The notes under the pieces were generated by a model, which was not told the DNA's origin, made no database searches, and was given only the letters and a program-made list of their open reading frames with translations. This document shows, piece by piece, positions 33,110 through 42,746 of a DNA stretch of 58,431 nt. Source of the stretch: Gammaproteobacteria bacterium UBA2810 (lineage in GTDB: Bacteria; Pseudomonadota; Gammaproteobacteria; Enterobacterales; Succinivibrionaceae); assembly GCA_002351705.1 (NCBI GenBank), contig DEHC01000009.1:1-58431 (forward strand). The letters are read 5' to 3'. How positions within the stretch are numbered: the first letter of the stretch is position 1; each line of letters starts with the position of its first letter. A program made the translations under genes and the position numbers.

Positions 33110-36100
33110 ATGACTAACGACAGGCTGAACGTTAAATTTGACTATCCGGAAATCCTCAACTACGCGCTGGTGCAGAGCCAGAAGACGGAGCCTGCATCGC
33201 TTGACATCAGCTCCTCAGAGGAGCTGCGCGATGTTGTCTTCACCGTAAGCGGGGAGGGCATCACGGAGGTCAGGACGCCGGTCAGCATGATTCCTGCGGG
33301 AAACACCGTGACCTTCAGGGACATCAGGATAACGCCTGATGCAGATCGCCTGCGCAAAGCCAGCGAAAGCGCGAGCGGGATGATTAGCCTCACGATCGTG
33401 CAGCACGCCGGGAGTGAGAAGCCAGAGACAGTGTTCAGGGAGGACTATCCGGTAAGGATTCTTGCCTTCAACGAATGGCCCGGCTGTCACGTGCATCCTG
33501 AGCTCATCGCCTCATTCGTCACTCCGAACGCGCCGGAGCTCTCCGCCATACAGGCGAGGGCCGGTGCAATACTCAAAAAGCTCACCGGCGACTCCGCCCT
33601 CGACGGCTACCAGACCCGGGACGCCAACCGCGTGAGGGCACAGGCTGCAGCGGTGTTTGACGCCCTCCGCGAGCAGGGCATCCTCTACTCCGTGCCGCCC
33701 GCGAGCTTTGAGCGCACCGGGCAGCGCATCCGCCTGGCGCCTGATGTGCTGAAGGAAAAGGTCGGCACCTGCGCCGATGCGAGCATCCTGATGGCATCGG
33801 TCTTGGAGTCCGTCGGCCTCCACCCGCTCATAATCACCGTCCCCGGGCATATGTTCATCGGCTGCTGGCTGGTTGACAAGTACAGCGCGCAGCCTGTTAC
33901 TGATGACGCCTCGTTCCTCCGCAGCAGGAGCGGCGACGGCGTCAACGAGCTGGTGCTGGTGAACGCCGTCTGCATCTGCTCTGATTCCGATTACTCGTTC
34001 GAGGACGCCGTTGCCGGCACGAAAAAGTACCTTTCCGATGACGCCGGCGAGACCGTCATCGTGGACGTGAAGCGCTGCCGTCTCGAGAGAGTGCTGCCGC
34101 TTCCCCTTGAGGGCGAGGCTCAGGAGAACGAGGGCGTGAGGCATGAGGCCGTGACAGACGGAGTCGAAAGCCACTACTCCATTGACGAGGATGATCTCAG
34201 CGATGAGAAAGGCAGCGACTACCGCCGCAGGATCTGGGAGCGGAAGCTCCTTGACCTCACACTGCGCAACAACCTCCTCAATATGCGCACCGGCAGGAAG
34301 GTGATGGCATTCATGCCCGGGAACGCCGGAAGGGTGGAGGACATCCTGCAGGCCGGCAGGGATCTCTCCATCCAGCCGAACCCGGAAAGCGGCAGCGATG
34401 AGCTTATCAGCGAAGGGCTGAAGCGCGGCAGCGTCTACTCGGAGCTCAAGGCGGAGGATCTGCAGCCCGAGCTCACCCATCTCTACCGCGAGAGCCGCAA
34501 CTCGCTGGACGAGAACGGCGCCAACACGCTCTTCATCGTGTTCGGCACGCTCAGGTGGTTTGAGACAGAGAAGAGCGTTGTGGCCCGCGAGGCCCCGCTC
34601 CTCCTCTTCCCCGTGCAGCTCATAAGGAAATCCGCCGGCACCTTTGTCCTCCGCGGGCGCGACGAGGACATGAACGTAAACACCACGCTCCTAGAGTACC
34701 TCCGGACCCAGTTCGGCGTGACCGTCAAGGGGCTCGGGGAGCTCCCGGCGGACGAGAGCGGCTATGACATCGACAGGATCCTCGCCACCATCCGCGCGCA
34801 GATCGCGGGACGCCCGCGCTGGGAGGTCAGGGACCGCTGCCTCCTCGGCCTTTTCTCGTTCAGCAAGTTCGTGATGTGGAACGACATCCACGAGAACTTC
34901 AGCCTCATCGCGAAAAACCCGATCATTGACGCGCTCGTTGCAAGGCGCACGCTCGGAGACGGCGGAAAGGAAGTTGACATCAGGAGCATTGATGAGCATG
35001 AGGAGCCCGGGGAGCTCTGCGTCCCGATAGAGGCCGACTCGTCGCAGCTCAGTGCAGTCGCCATGGCGGACGGCGGGCGCAGCTTCATCATGTACGGGCC
35101 TCCGGGCACCGGCAAGAGCCAGACCATCACGAACATCATCGCGAACGCGCTCTGCCATGACAAAAGGGTGCTCTTTGTCGCAGAGAAGGCAGCTGCCCTT
35201 GAGGTGGTGCAGAAGAGGCTTGAGCGCATCGGCATAGGCGCGTTCTGCCTTGAGCTCCACTCGAACAAGGCGACGCGCAGCCATATGCTCGGTCAGCTCC
35301 AGGAGGCGCTTGATGCCGGTCACCCGGCGGAGCCTGCAGAGTTTGAGGAGAAGTCAAGGGAGCTCTTTGAGGAGAGGCAGCACCTCCAGAAGTATATTGA
35401 CGCGCTGCACGCCAGGGGAAGCCGGGGACTCTCCGTGCATGACTGCATTGAGGGATACGAGCTGAGAGCTGGCAGCCCGCTCGGCATTGACCGTGCGTGC
35501 ATCACGGATTCGATGACGAAGGATGACATCACCGCGCTTGCGGGGAAGGTGAGCGGCCTTGAGTCGGTCTTCAGCGTTTCGGGCAATCCTGCGGACCATC
35601 CGCTGAGCGGTCTCATCGTGAAGGAGGAGTCCCTCTCTGCCTCTCAGAAGCTCAGCGAGGGACTCTCGAGGATATCAGGACCGCTCCCGGGCGCGGTTAA
35701 TGCTCTCGTAAGGTATGAGGAGCTCCTTCACCGTGAGGGCAGGGCCGCTTTTTCGGATCTTGAGGAGGCCTGCGTGAGCATCGGCACCTGGGAAAGCGCC
35801 GAGGATGAGAAGAGGAAGCTCCTCGCGACCTGGGCCCCGGAGGCTCTGGATCTGCAGCCGCTTGCGCTGAAGCAGGAGTGGGAGGGAGCAAAGGATTCCT
35901 TCATCCTGTTCAGGTATTTCAAAAAGAAATCGTTCATCAAAAAGACCCGGATCTACAACATGTCGCTCACCGCGGAGAATGCCGACGGCGAGATTGACGC
36001 GCTCCTCTCCTACAGCCGCATGAGGCGCGATATGCCGGAAGGCGCCGTGCGCGCGGGAGAGCTTTCGGCTGACGATAGGAATACCCTGAAGTCACTGCAG

Positions 36101-38269
36101 GAGGCCCTGCATGCCATGTCAGGCGTTGCGGAGATTGAGCTGCCGTCACTGAAGGACGCAGAGGCGAGGATGCAGTCCTGGCTCGGCAGCACGGGGAAGG
36201 CCCGCGACTGGGCCTACTGGTGCAGGGCGAGGAAGGAGCTCATGGATCTTCACATGGAGCCGGTCCTTAACGCTGTCATCGCGGACGGAGTCCCTCCCCG
36301 CGAGGCAGCAGAGCGGTTCCTCAGGGCCGTCTACCGCAATCTCGCCTCCGGGATGATCGACGCGGCGCCGGAGCTCAGGGAGTTCCGCGGACCGGTATTC
36401 GAGGAGAGCATCCGGAAGTACCGGAGCCTTGCGGAGGAGTTCAGGCTCCTCTCGCAGAAGGAGCTCTTCTGCCGTCTTGCAGCCAGGATCCCACAGAGGC
36501 TCAGCGAGCCGAGCGCCCAGTCCGAGATGGGGAAGCTCAGGCGCTACATTGCCTCAAAGGGCCGCGGCATGACCATCCGCCGCATCTTCGACGAGGTGCC
36601 CAACCTCATCAGCAGGCTCTGCCCCTGCATGCTGATGAGCCCGATTTCCGTGGCGCAGTTCCTGAGCCTTGAGCGGGAGCCCTTCGATCTCGTCATCTTC
36701 GATGAGGCGTCGCAGATGCCGACCTCCGAGGCGGTCGGCACCATTGCCCGCGGCAGGGCGCTTGTCGTGGCGGGGGACCCGAAGCAGATGCCGCCCACCA
36801 GCTTCTTCTCGTCTGACACCACGGACGAGAGCGAGTCTGACTATGACGACATGGAGAGCATCCTCGACGACTGCCGCACGCTCTCGATGGATGCGGCGCC
36901 CCTGCAGTGGCATTACCGCTCGAGGAGCGAGAGCCTCATTGCCTTCTCGAACCTCGAGTACTACGGAGGGAGCCTTTACACTTTCCCCTCGGTGAGGGAC
37001 CGTGTCTCGATGGTGCGCTACGTGCCGGTCGAGGGAACCTACGATTTCGGGCGGACAAGGAGCAACCGGGCCGAGGCTGACGCCATTGCGGACGAGGTCA
37101 TCCGCCGCTGGCGCGATCCGGTCCTCAGGAAGGACTCCATCGGCATCATCGCCTTCAGCAAGGCGCAGCAGAACCTCATTGACGACGTGCTCACGGAGCG
37201 CATCGCGGGCGATCCGGAGCTTGAGGCGATGGCATCGCAGGAGAACGAGGGGCTCTTCGTCAAGAACCTCGAGAACGTGCAGGGCGACGAGCGCGATGTC
37301 ATCCTCTTCTCCGTAGGCTACGGCCCTGACAGCCGGGGAAGGGTGTCGATGAACTTCGGGCCCCTCAACGGGAAGGGCGGCGAGAGGCGCCTCAACGTTG
37401 CGGTGAGCCGCGCGAGAAAGGAGATGGTGGTGTTCGCCATCCTGAGGCCCGAGCAGATAGACCTCACGAGGAGCAGCTCCCGCGGGGTCGAGGGCCTCAG
37501 GAGGTTCCTTGAGTTCGCGCGGAGCGGGCAGATTGCGCTCTCCGGCAGCCAGCTCGGGATTCATGCTGATAACGGCATTGCCGCTGCAGTGGCGGACGAG
37601 ATCCGCCGCATGGGCTACGCTGTGGACACCTCGGTCGGCCGCAGCAATTTCAGGGTGGACATCGCGGTGTCAGATCCGAAGGACCGCGACCGCTATATCC
37701 TCGGCATCCTCTGCGACGGCGAGGGCTACTACCGCACGAAGACCGAGCGCGACAGGGAAATTGTCCAGCCCTCGGTCCTCCGCGGCCTCGGCTGGCGGCT
37801 CATCCGTGTCTGGTCAGTTGACTGGTTCGTAAACAAGGAGAAGGAGCTCTCGCGGATCAGGGAGGCGCTCAGGGAGGCTGAGAGAGCGGGCGGTATGCCT
37901 GAGGAGCCCGCCGGGAAGACTGAGCCACTGCCGGCATCTCAGGAGACAGACCCGTCTCAGGAGGCTCCTGCCGCCGCGTCTCATGAAGGGAGCGGTGACA
38001 CAGGGAGCGCTCCGGCAGCTCCCGACTTCCGCCGCGCGCCGGGGCAGGGCATTGATGATATCCCCTCGGGGCAGATCGATGATGCCATCCTATTTGTCGT
38101 CTCGCAGTCAGTGTCGCTTCCTGAGCAGGATCTCAGGAAGAGCGCGGCGAAGGCTCTCGGGTTCGCGAGGACCGGCGCCCACATCGACCAGGTTCTCTCC
38201 GCCCATATCGGAGGCCTGGTGTGCGGAGGGAGGCTCCGGAGGCAGGACGAGAGCATCACCATGCCGTAG
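33110..38269 (+). CDS. DUF4011 - SF1 helicase - Vsr-like nuclease protein (Hhe-type defence candidate)
   Basis: A 1719-residue multidomain protein. Residues 1-115 form a beta-rich domain. Residues about 130-310 contain a transglutaminase-like core (KVGTCADASILMASVLESVG with Cys, PGHMFIGCW with His). DUF4011 starts near 370 (RRRIWERKLLDLTLRNNLL). The SF1 helicase has Walker A GPPGTGKSQT near 663, Walker B IFDEASQMP near 1197, QWHYRSRSE near 1265, NVQGDERDVILFSVGYG near 1388 and NVAVSRARKEM near 1425. Residues about 1484-1590 form a PD-(D/E)XK-type domain like Vsr/MTES_1575 (FRVDIAVSD, LGILCDGEGYYR, RVWSVDWF). A DUF3320-like segment ends the protein. The DUF4011-helicase-Vsr order corresponds, as I recall, to the Hhe anti-phage system. 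No partner gene is needed in that system and none is obvious here. Confidence 0.9.
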   Translation: MTNDRLNVKFDYPEILNYALVQSQKTEPASLDISSSEELRDVVFTVSGEGITEVRTPVSMIPAGNTVTFRDIRITPDADRLRKASESASGMISLTIVQHAGSEKPETVFREDYPVRILAFNEWPGCHVHPELIASFVTPNAPELSAIQARAGAILKKLTGDSALDGYQTRDANRVRAQAAAVFDALREQGILYSVPPASFERTGQRIRLAPDVLKEKVGTCADASILMASVLESVGLHPLIITVPGHMFIGCWLVDKYSAQPVTDDASFLRSRSGDGVNELVLVNAVCICSDSDYSFEDAVAGTKKYLSDDAGETVIVDVKRCRLERVLPLPLEGEAQENEGVRHEAVTDGVESHYSIDEDDLSDEKGSDYRRRIWERKLLDLTLRNNLLNMRTGRKVMAFMPGNAGRVEDILQAGRDLSIQPNPESGSDELISEGLKRGSVYSELKAEDLQPELTHLYRESRNSLDENGANTLFIVFGTLRWFETEKSVVAREAPLLLFPVQLIRKSAGTFVLRGRDEDMNVNTTLLEYLRTQFGVTVKGLGELPADESGYDIDRILATIRAQIAGRPRWEVRDRCLLGLFSFSKFVMWNDIHENFSLIAKNPIIDALVARRTLGDGGKEVDIRSIDEHEEPGELCVPIEADSSQLSAVAMADGGRSFIMYGPPGTGKSQTITNIIANALCHDKRVLFVAEKAAALEVVQKRLERIGIGAFCLELHSNKATRSHMLGQLQEALDAGHPAEPAEFEEKSRELFEERQHLQKYIDALHARGSRGLSVHDCIEGYELRAGSPLGIDRACITDSMTKDDITALAGKVSGLESVFSVSGNPADHPLSGLIVKEESLSASQKLSEGLSRISGPLPGAVNALVRYEELLHREGRAAFSDLEEACVSIGTWESAEDEKRKLLATWAPEALDLQPLALKQEWEGAKDSFILFRYFKKKSFIKKTRIYNMSLTAENADGEIDALLSYSRMRRDMPEGAVRAGELSADDRNTLKSLQEALHAMSGVAEIELPSLKDAEARMQSWLGSTGKARDWAYWCRARKELMDLHMEPVLNAVIADGVPPREAAERFLRAVYRNLASGMIDAAPELREFRGPVFEESIRKYRSLAEEFRLLSQKELFCRLAARIPQRLSEPSAQSEMGKLRRYIASKGRGMTIRRIFDEVPNLISRLCPCMLMSPISVAQFLSLEREPFDLVIFDEASQMPTSEAVGTIARGRALVVAGDPKQMPPTSFFSSDTTDESESDYDDMESILDDCRTLSMDAAPLQWHYRSRSESLIAFSNLEYYGGSLYTFPSVRDRVSMVRYVPVEGTYDFGRTRSNRAEADAIADEVIRRWRDPVLRKDSIGIIAFSKAQQNLIDDVLTERIAGDPELEAMASQENEGLFVKNLENVQGDERDVILFSVGYGPDSRGRVSMNFGPLNGKGGERRLNVAVSRARKEMVVFAILRPEQIDLTRSSSRGVEGLRRFLEFARSGQIALSGSQLGIHADNGIAAAVADEIRRMGYAVDTSVGRSNFRVDIAVSDPKDRDRYILGILCDGEGYYRTKTERDREIVQPSVLRGLGWRLIRVWSVDWFVNKEKELSRIREALREAERAGGMPEEPAGKTEPLPASQETDPSQEAPAAASHEGSGDTGSAPAAPDFRRAPGQGIDDIPSGQIDDAILFVVSQSVSLPEQDLRKSAAKALGFARTGAHIDQVLSAHIGGLVCGGRLRRQDESITMP

Positions 38270-38764
38270 CCGCTCACGGCGGGTTTCCTTATCTGTAGGA
38301 AATCTGCCATCTGACATGTGCGATATATGCTCAAAATCATTTGGGGCTTTCATGATTATTGTGTGGGAGCCCGCGGGGGATCTTCTCATAAGCAGTTGAT
38401 TCAGAAGGGGTATTTCCCTCGGGGCCCCTTTTCCCGGAAATGCGTATATTTTCTGCGCATTGCATTCAGCGTGGTTTCCCTTAGAATTACGGCGCCGGTA
38501 TTATTGGTCATTGACTGACCGGGCGGCACCGACGCCGCCGCGATTCCCAGGACGGGATTCAGGAGCATGATGCCCCGTGCCGGTTGCTTTTTGGCGATTG
38601 TCTTCATCTTTTTGCCCCGCAGGGGGCTATTTCCCCGCCTTTTCACGAGCCCGGTTCCTTTTCCGCTAACGGACCTTTGCATCAGGCTCTCTTCTGCCCT
38701 TCCGGACGATCTTGCCTCCTTCTGCCATTTTCCCGGGATGTGACGTTTTTTCATTCAGCATCAA
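38270..38764. other. Long non-coding stretch before the SPFH gene
   Basis: With the promoter that follows, 585 bases separate the helicase stop from the SPFH start. Short frames exist on both strands but have no ribosome-binding site or recognisable product; a 117-residue Lys/Arg-rich minus-strand frame at 38401-38754 was considered and rejected. No tRNA or clear terminator was found. A small RNA cannot be excluded. Confidence 0.4.
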
Positions 38765-38793
38765 TTGAATTGTCGGATAATGGTGCATATTAT
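38765..38793 (+). promoter_or_regulatory. Promoter of the SPFH/zinc-ribbon gene
   Basis: TTGAAT (38765-38770) and TATTAT (38788-38793) are separated by exactly 17 bases, 62 bases before ATG 38855. The surrounding 60 bases are AT-rich compared with the flanks. Confidence 0.7.
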
Positions 38794-38854
38794 TTAAAAG
38801 GGGACGTTCAGCAATCCGCCCTTTTTCAGCGCCTTCAATCCGTGGAGAAATCAA

Positions 38855-39919
38855 ATGGGATTCTTTTCATCATTCATCAAGCCGCAGCTGCCCGACGTAG
38901 TCGAATGGGATCAGATTGATCCGAAGCTGATTTTCTGGAGATGGCCTCATCAGGAAATCAAGAAGGGATCAAAGCTCATCATCCGTCCGGGACAGGACGC
39001 AGTGTTCCTTTTCAACGGCCAGATCGAGGGCGTGTTCACCAAGGACGGCAAGTACGATATTGACTCCGAGATTATCCCGTTCCTCTCGACCCTGAAGGGC
39101 TTCATGTACGGCTTTGACTCCGCGATGAGAGCCGAGGTCCTCTTTGTCAACACCAAGCAGCAGAGCGAGAGATGGGGCACCCAGACCCCTATAATGCTCT
39201 CCTGCCCGGGGCTCCCCGGCGGCCTTCCGGTAAGGGCGTTCGGCAACTTCGTGGTCAGGCCCGGCGACTATCCGCTCCTCATCGAGAACATCGCGGGAGT
39301 CTCGGAGCAGTTCTCCGTGGAGGATGTGAGGGAGCGTATGCGCATGAGCCTTGCACCGCTCCTCATCGAGGCTGTGTCAAAGAGCGGCCAGAACGTGCTT
39401 GATCTGCAGGGCCATGTCTCCGAGCTCGGCGCGATGGTCGGCAAGGCCATGAACGAGCAGATGATGAAGATCGGCCTCAATATCGTCGAGTTCAATATCG
39501 CCAGCTTCTCCTATCCTGATGAGGTCAGGAGGATGCAGGAGAAGGCCGCAGGGCAGGCCATGGTCGGCGATCTCGGCAGGTACCAGGGCATCGCCGTCGC
39601 TGACGGCTTCTCGAATCCCGGTTCCCCTGCCGGCATGACGGCTGCCGCCATGATGGGCATGAACATGGGCGCCGGGATGGGCATGGGCTTCGGCGGTATG
39701 TACGGCGGCGCTGCAGGGGCTGCCGGCGCGGCCGGTGCCTCGCAGCGGCAGAACGCTGCCCCCGGGACCGGAGTGCAGCCTGCGGGGGCTGCCGGCGCCC
39801 AGGGCGGCGCGCAGTCCTCCGGGCCCCAGGGCGGCAGCGGCCCCAATTTCTGTCCGAACTGCGGCGCGAAGGTGAGCGGCTCCAAATTCTGCCCCAACTG
39901 CGGAGCGAAGCTCGTCTGA
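38855..39919 (+). CDS. SPFH-domain protein with C-terminal zinc ribbon (YdjI-like)
   Basis: A 354-residue protein of the SPFH-type 'virion core protein' family that includes Bacillus subtilis YdjI. Residues about 15-240 form the SPFH core (VVEWDQIDPKLIFWRWPHQEIKKGSKLIIRP-type opening, then GQDAVFLFNGQIEGVF, AFGNFVVRPGDYP and SKSGQNVLDLQGHVSELG). A Gly/Ala/Met-rich disordered linker (about 260-330) follows. The C-terminus is a double-CxxC zinc ribbon (FCPNCGAKVSGSKFCPNCGAKL). There is no membrane helix, so association is likely peripheral or through partners. In Bacillus, YdjI works with the zinc-ribbon protein YdjG to bring PspA to damaged membranes. Here several zinc-ribbon membrane proteins lie downstream but no PspA is seen. 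It has its own promoter and a convergent terminator. Confidence 0.88.
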   Translation: MGFFSSFIKPQLPDVVEWDQIDPKLIFWRWPHQEIKKGSKLIIRPGQDAVFLFNGQIEGVFTKDGKYDIDSEIIPFLSTLKGFMYGFDSAMRAEVLFVNTKQQSERWGTQTPIMLSCPGLPGGLPVRAFGNFVVRPGDYPLLIENIAGVSEQFSVEDVRERMRMSLAPLLIEAVSKSGQNVLDLQGHVSELGAMVGKAMNEQMMKIGLNIVEFNIASFSYPDEVRRMQEKAAGQAMVGDLGRYQGIAVADGFSNPGSPAGMTAAAMMGMNMGAGMGMGFGGMYGGAAGAAGAAGASQRQNAAPGTGVQPAGAAGAQGGAQSSGPQGGSGPNFCPNCGAKVSGSKFCPNCGAKLV

Positions 39920-39957
39920 GCATGATTCAGGATTAAGATCCGGAAGGTCAGAGCAGA

Positions 39958-39984
39958 AAGGCCGGCTCACTTTGAGCCGGCCTT
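39958..39984. terminator. Bidirectional terminator between SPFH and DUF445 genes
   Basis: A perfect 12-bp stem, AAGGCCGGCTCA (39958-39969) with TGAGCCGGCCTT (39973-39984) and a 3-base loop, lies between the convergent stops. T-runs on either side are weak. Confidence 0.75.
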
Positions 39985-40011
39985 AGTGCATCCGGGAACT
40001 GGCACTTCTCC

Positions 40012-41022
40012 CTAGAACAGCGCGTTGATGAATCCCATGATGAAGCCGAGCCCCGCGCCGAACCAGACCACGGCACTGAGCTCCTTCTTCATGACTCCGA
40101 GGAGGACCTGCTCCGCCTCGTCAATATCCATCTCGTTGATGCGGTTCTCGATGACCCTGCTCAGGTTGAAGGCCTGAAGCATCGCCGGAAGCTTCTCCGT
40201 CACAAGGTGGCGGTACGCCCCGATGAGGCTCTCCGTCACCTTCTGCAGCAGCTCCTCCTTTCCGGCGAGGAGCGCGCTTACCTGCTTCCCCATGAGCTTC
40301 TCTGACTCGCTCTCTGCCATGCCGCCCACGATATCTGCGGCATTCTTCTCCATGATTTCCCGGATATTCTCCGAGAGCAGCTCCCTCAGCGGATCACGGA
40401 GCGATTCGATGATGCTGTCCGTGATCTCGCCGGCCTTTCCGCCGAGAACGCTGTTGATCGCCCTGCCGATGAGGCCGCCGACCGCCTCGGTCAGGCGGCC
40501 GCTGATGGCCTTGAGGAGCTCTCCCTTGTCGCGGAGCTTCACGATGATCTGATCCGCGGCAATGCCGGCGATGCGATCCCCCATTTCGGGATCCCTGAGC
40601 TTCTCCGAGGCAAGAGAGGTGAAGCCGTTGCGGATGCTGCCGGAGGCAGCGGCAATCTCCTCCCCGCTGAAATAGTGACCGAGGAATTCCCCGAGCGTCT
40701 CGTCATTATGGCGCTGCCGGTCGAGGTATTTCTCAATGGCGGAGCGGAGCTTCCCGATCATCTCATCGGAGAGCAGGTTCTTCCCGAGGACCTCACCGCT
40801 GATGAGGTTCTCGCTGACAGCCTTTCCGACCTCCCTGGCAATCCTGCCTCGCTCCTTCGGGATGATGCCCGGCGTGAAAGGGATGTGGAAGCCCTTTATG
40901 TACCACGCCCTGTGCGGCCTGAAGAGCATGCGCACTGCGATGTCGTTCGTGATGTAGCCTATGAGTGCGCCGATTGCGGGGCCGGCGACAAGCCTGTATT
41001 CAGCAAGCAGTTCAATTGTCAT
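40012..41022 (-). CDS. DUF445 family membrane protein
   Basis: A 336-residue member of the DUF445 family (Bacillus YheB type). The N-terminal helix VAGPAIGALIGYITNDIAVRMLF is followed by the family signature FRPH..., FTPGIIPKERGRIAREVGKAV and a long helical, charged middle region (about 80-300). A C-terminal hydrophobic segment (VVWFGAGLGFIMGFINALF) ends the protein. The fold suggests an elongated helical body between two membrane anchors. The function is unknown. The frame is open 66 codons further upstream, but ATG 41022, preceded by GGGAGGAT, matches where homology starts. It converges on the SPFH gene and diverges from the first zinc-ribbon paralog. Confidence 0.88.
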   Translation of the reverse strand: MTIELLAEYRLVAGPAIGALIGYITNDIAVRMLFRPHRAWYIKGFHIPFTPGIIPKERGRIAREVGKAVSENLISGEVLGKNLLSDEMIGKLRSAIEKYLDRQRHNDETLGEFLGHYFSGEEIAAASGSIRNGFTSLASEKLRDPEMGDRIAGIAADQIIVKLRDKGELLKAISGRLTEAVGGLIGRAINSVLGGKAGEITDSIIESLRDPLRELLSENIREIMEKNAADIVGGMAESESEKLMGKQVSALLAGKEELLQKVTESLIGAYRHLVTEKLPAMLQAFNLSRVIENRINEMDIDEAEQVLLGVMKKELSAVVWFGAGLGFIMGFINALF

Positions 41023-41275
41023 GTTGCGGATCCTCCCGGAGAGGCAGATGCTGATTAGGATGCTCTCCCTTCTCTTCGCATTATAATGTACGGGATATGA
41101 AGTGACACAAAACAACAGATTCAAGGTCAGGAATACGCGCCTCCCGTCACGGCATCCAAAGGTTGCATGCAGGTCCCTGATCCCCGATAATTTCCCTGTC
41201 CGGCATTGCTCTGCCGGCATTTTGTCCCCGGTCTCTCAGTCCGGGGCCGCTTTTTACAGTCCTGGAAGATTCATC

Positions 41276-42484
41276 ATGAAAAGCTTTGAGTGCAGCAGCT
41301 GCGGCGGGTTCATGGAATGGGATCCGGAGAGGCAGTGCCTTTCCTGCCCGAACTGCGGCAGCAGCGTTCCGGTCATGCGCGACGTGCCGCAGCTTCCCGT
41401 TCCGTTTGAATGGGGGACAGTCCCTCCCGAGATAGGGAAGCTCTCGGAGTTCTCTGACAGCCCGGTCATCTGCCCGTCGTGCCACGCCGACATCAGGCCG
41501 AGGGAGGAGACGGTCTCCATGCTCTGCCCGTACTGCGGCACCGCGCTGGTCTTCGACGAGAAGCAGAGCTTTTACCTTACCCCGAACGGGGTCGTCCCCG
41601 AGGCGATCTCGCTCAGGCAGGCAATGAAGTCGGTCGAGAAATGGAGCAGGACTCATTTCTTCGCTCCCACAGTATTCCCGAAGCTCATCGAGAAGAAGTT
41701 CATCAGGAACTGCTATGTCCCGTTCTGGGTGTTCTCCGCCAATATCGCATATTCCTTCGAGGGCGTCGGATCTACGTTCTCAGAGCGGGCTGCCGGGCTC
41801 TCCGGCACCAGTTCCTATCTCGCGAGAAAGCACAGGCGCGAGCAGAAGAGCGAGCACCAGTGCTCGGGACGGAACAGATTCACCGCAAGCGATGTCAGGA
41901 TCTGCGCCTCTTCGAAGCTGAGCAGGGCAGCATCCGATGCCATCTCGGCAGTCTCCTACGGAAAAGTCTGCGACTACCGGCCGGAATACCTCGCGGGGCG
42001 CATTGTGGATCTGGGCAACATCGGCATCGAGACCGGAATGAAGCAGGCTGAGGCGCGGATGAGGGAAATGGCGGAGATCCACGCGAAGGCCATGATAATG
42101 AGCCACGGCTACACCTCGGTCAGGATCACCTCGTTCAGCATCAAGATCTCAGATGCCTCCTACAGCCAGATCCTGATCCCCTGCTACCGGATCATCTACC
42201 GCTACGCCGGAAAGCTCTATTCGGTGGTGGTGAACGGCGAGAACGGCAGGGCAATAGGAGACTATCCGCTCTCGGTCATGAAGGCGGTGATAATCCCGTT
42301 CGTGCTCTGCATGCTCCTCGCCGTGTTCCTCTGCAAGGTACTGGATGTGTCGGTCGGGAGCGCGGGCGCCTTCGGCCTTGTTCTTAGCATAACGTTTTCC
42401 GCAGCGGCCTATGTTCTTTCCTCAATAAGGAAGAAGGCCAACATCAGGGATCACGGCAGGATCTTCTTCAGGACAGATGACTGA
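41276..42484 (+). CDS. Double zinc-ribbon two-helix membrane protein, paralog 1
   Basis: A 402-residue protein and the most diverged of five paralogs in the window. Residues 1-30 form a TFIIB-type zinc ribbon (FECSSCGGFMEW...LSCPNCGSS). A second ribbon (ICPSCHADIRPREETVSMLCPYCGTALV) lies near 65-90. The middle has the family signature NCYVPFWVFSA and RPEYLAGR. CYRIIYRYAGKLYSVVVNGENG is followed by two C-terminal membrane helices. It lacks the KxxPWLxxIMEK ending of the other copies. Its zinc-ribbon-plus-helix architecture resembles YdjG-type partners of SPFH proteins (inference). The frame opens at 41102, but ATG 41276 is where homology with the paralogs begins. A perfect terminator follows. 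Confidence 0.85.
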   Translation: MKSFECSSCGGFMEWDPERQCLSCPNCGSSVPVMRDVPQLPVPFEWGTVPPEIGKLSEFSDSPVICPSCHADIRPREETVSMLCPYCGTALVFDEKQSFYLTPNGVVPEAISLRQAMKSVEKWSRTHFFAPTVFPKLIEKKFIRNCYVPFWVFSANIAYSFEGVGSTFSERAAGLSGTSSYLARKHRREQKSEHQCSGRNRFTASDVRICASSKLSRAASDAISAVSYGKVCDYRPEYLAGRIVDLGNIGIETGMKQAEARMREMAEIHAKAMIMSHGYTSVRITSFSIKISDASYSQILIPCYRIIYRYAGKLYSVVVNGENGRAIGDYPLSVMKAVIIPFVLCMLLAVFLCKVLDVSVGSAGAFGLVLSITFSAAAYVLSSIRKKANIRDHGRIFFRTDD

Positions 42485-42578
42485 GTACACCCGTGTTGAT
42501 GTGGTGGGCCTGCGCTCTGCCTCAGGCAGAATCCGCTGAATGAGTGTCCGCAGCGGCGGACGATTCTGCGTTATCCGT

Positions 42579-42608
42579 AAAATTGTCCATTAGCAGTGGA
42601 CAATTTTT
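42579..42608 (+). terminator. Terminator after zinc-ribbon paralog 1
   Basis: AAAATTGTCCA (42579-42589) pairs perfectly with TGGACAATTTT (42597-42607), loop TTAGCAG, with T's running to 42608. The A-run makes it usable in both directions, which suits the minus-strand gene beyond it. Confidence 0.9.
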
Positions 42609-42746
42609 CATGATTTTCGCTGACTTTCTGAATGGTGCTTTTAATACAGTGTGCTGTTTTTGCAAATGATTTTAATCAAAACAGCCTTCTGAAACTACGA
42701 AAGTCCATGAAAAAAACTAACATGGATTTTGCAGCTCCAGGTGTTT

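Noticed and set aside
38401..38754. 117-residue Lys/Arg-rich minus-strand protein
   Set aside because: No ribosome-binding site, no domain, and it lies in a region without coding-like codon use.
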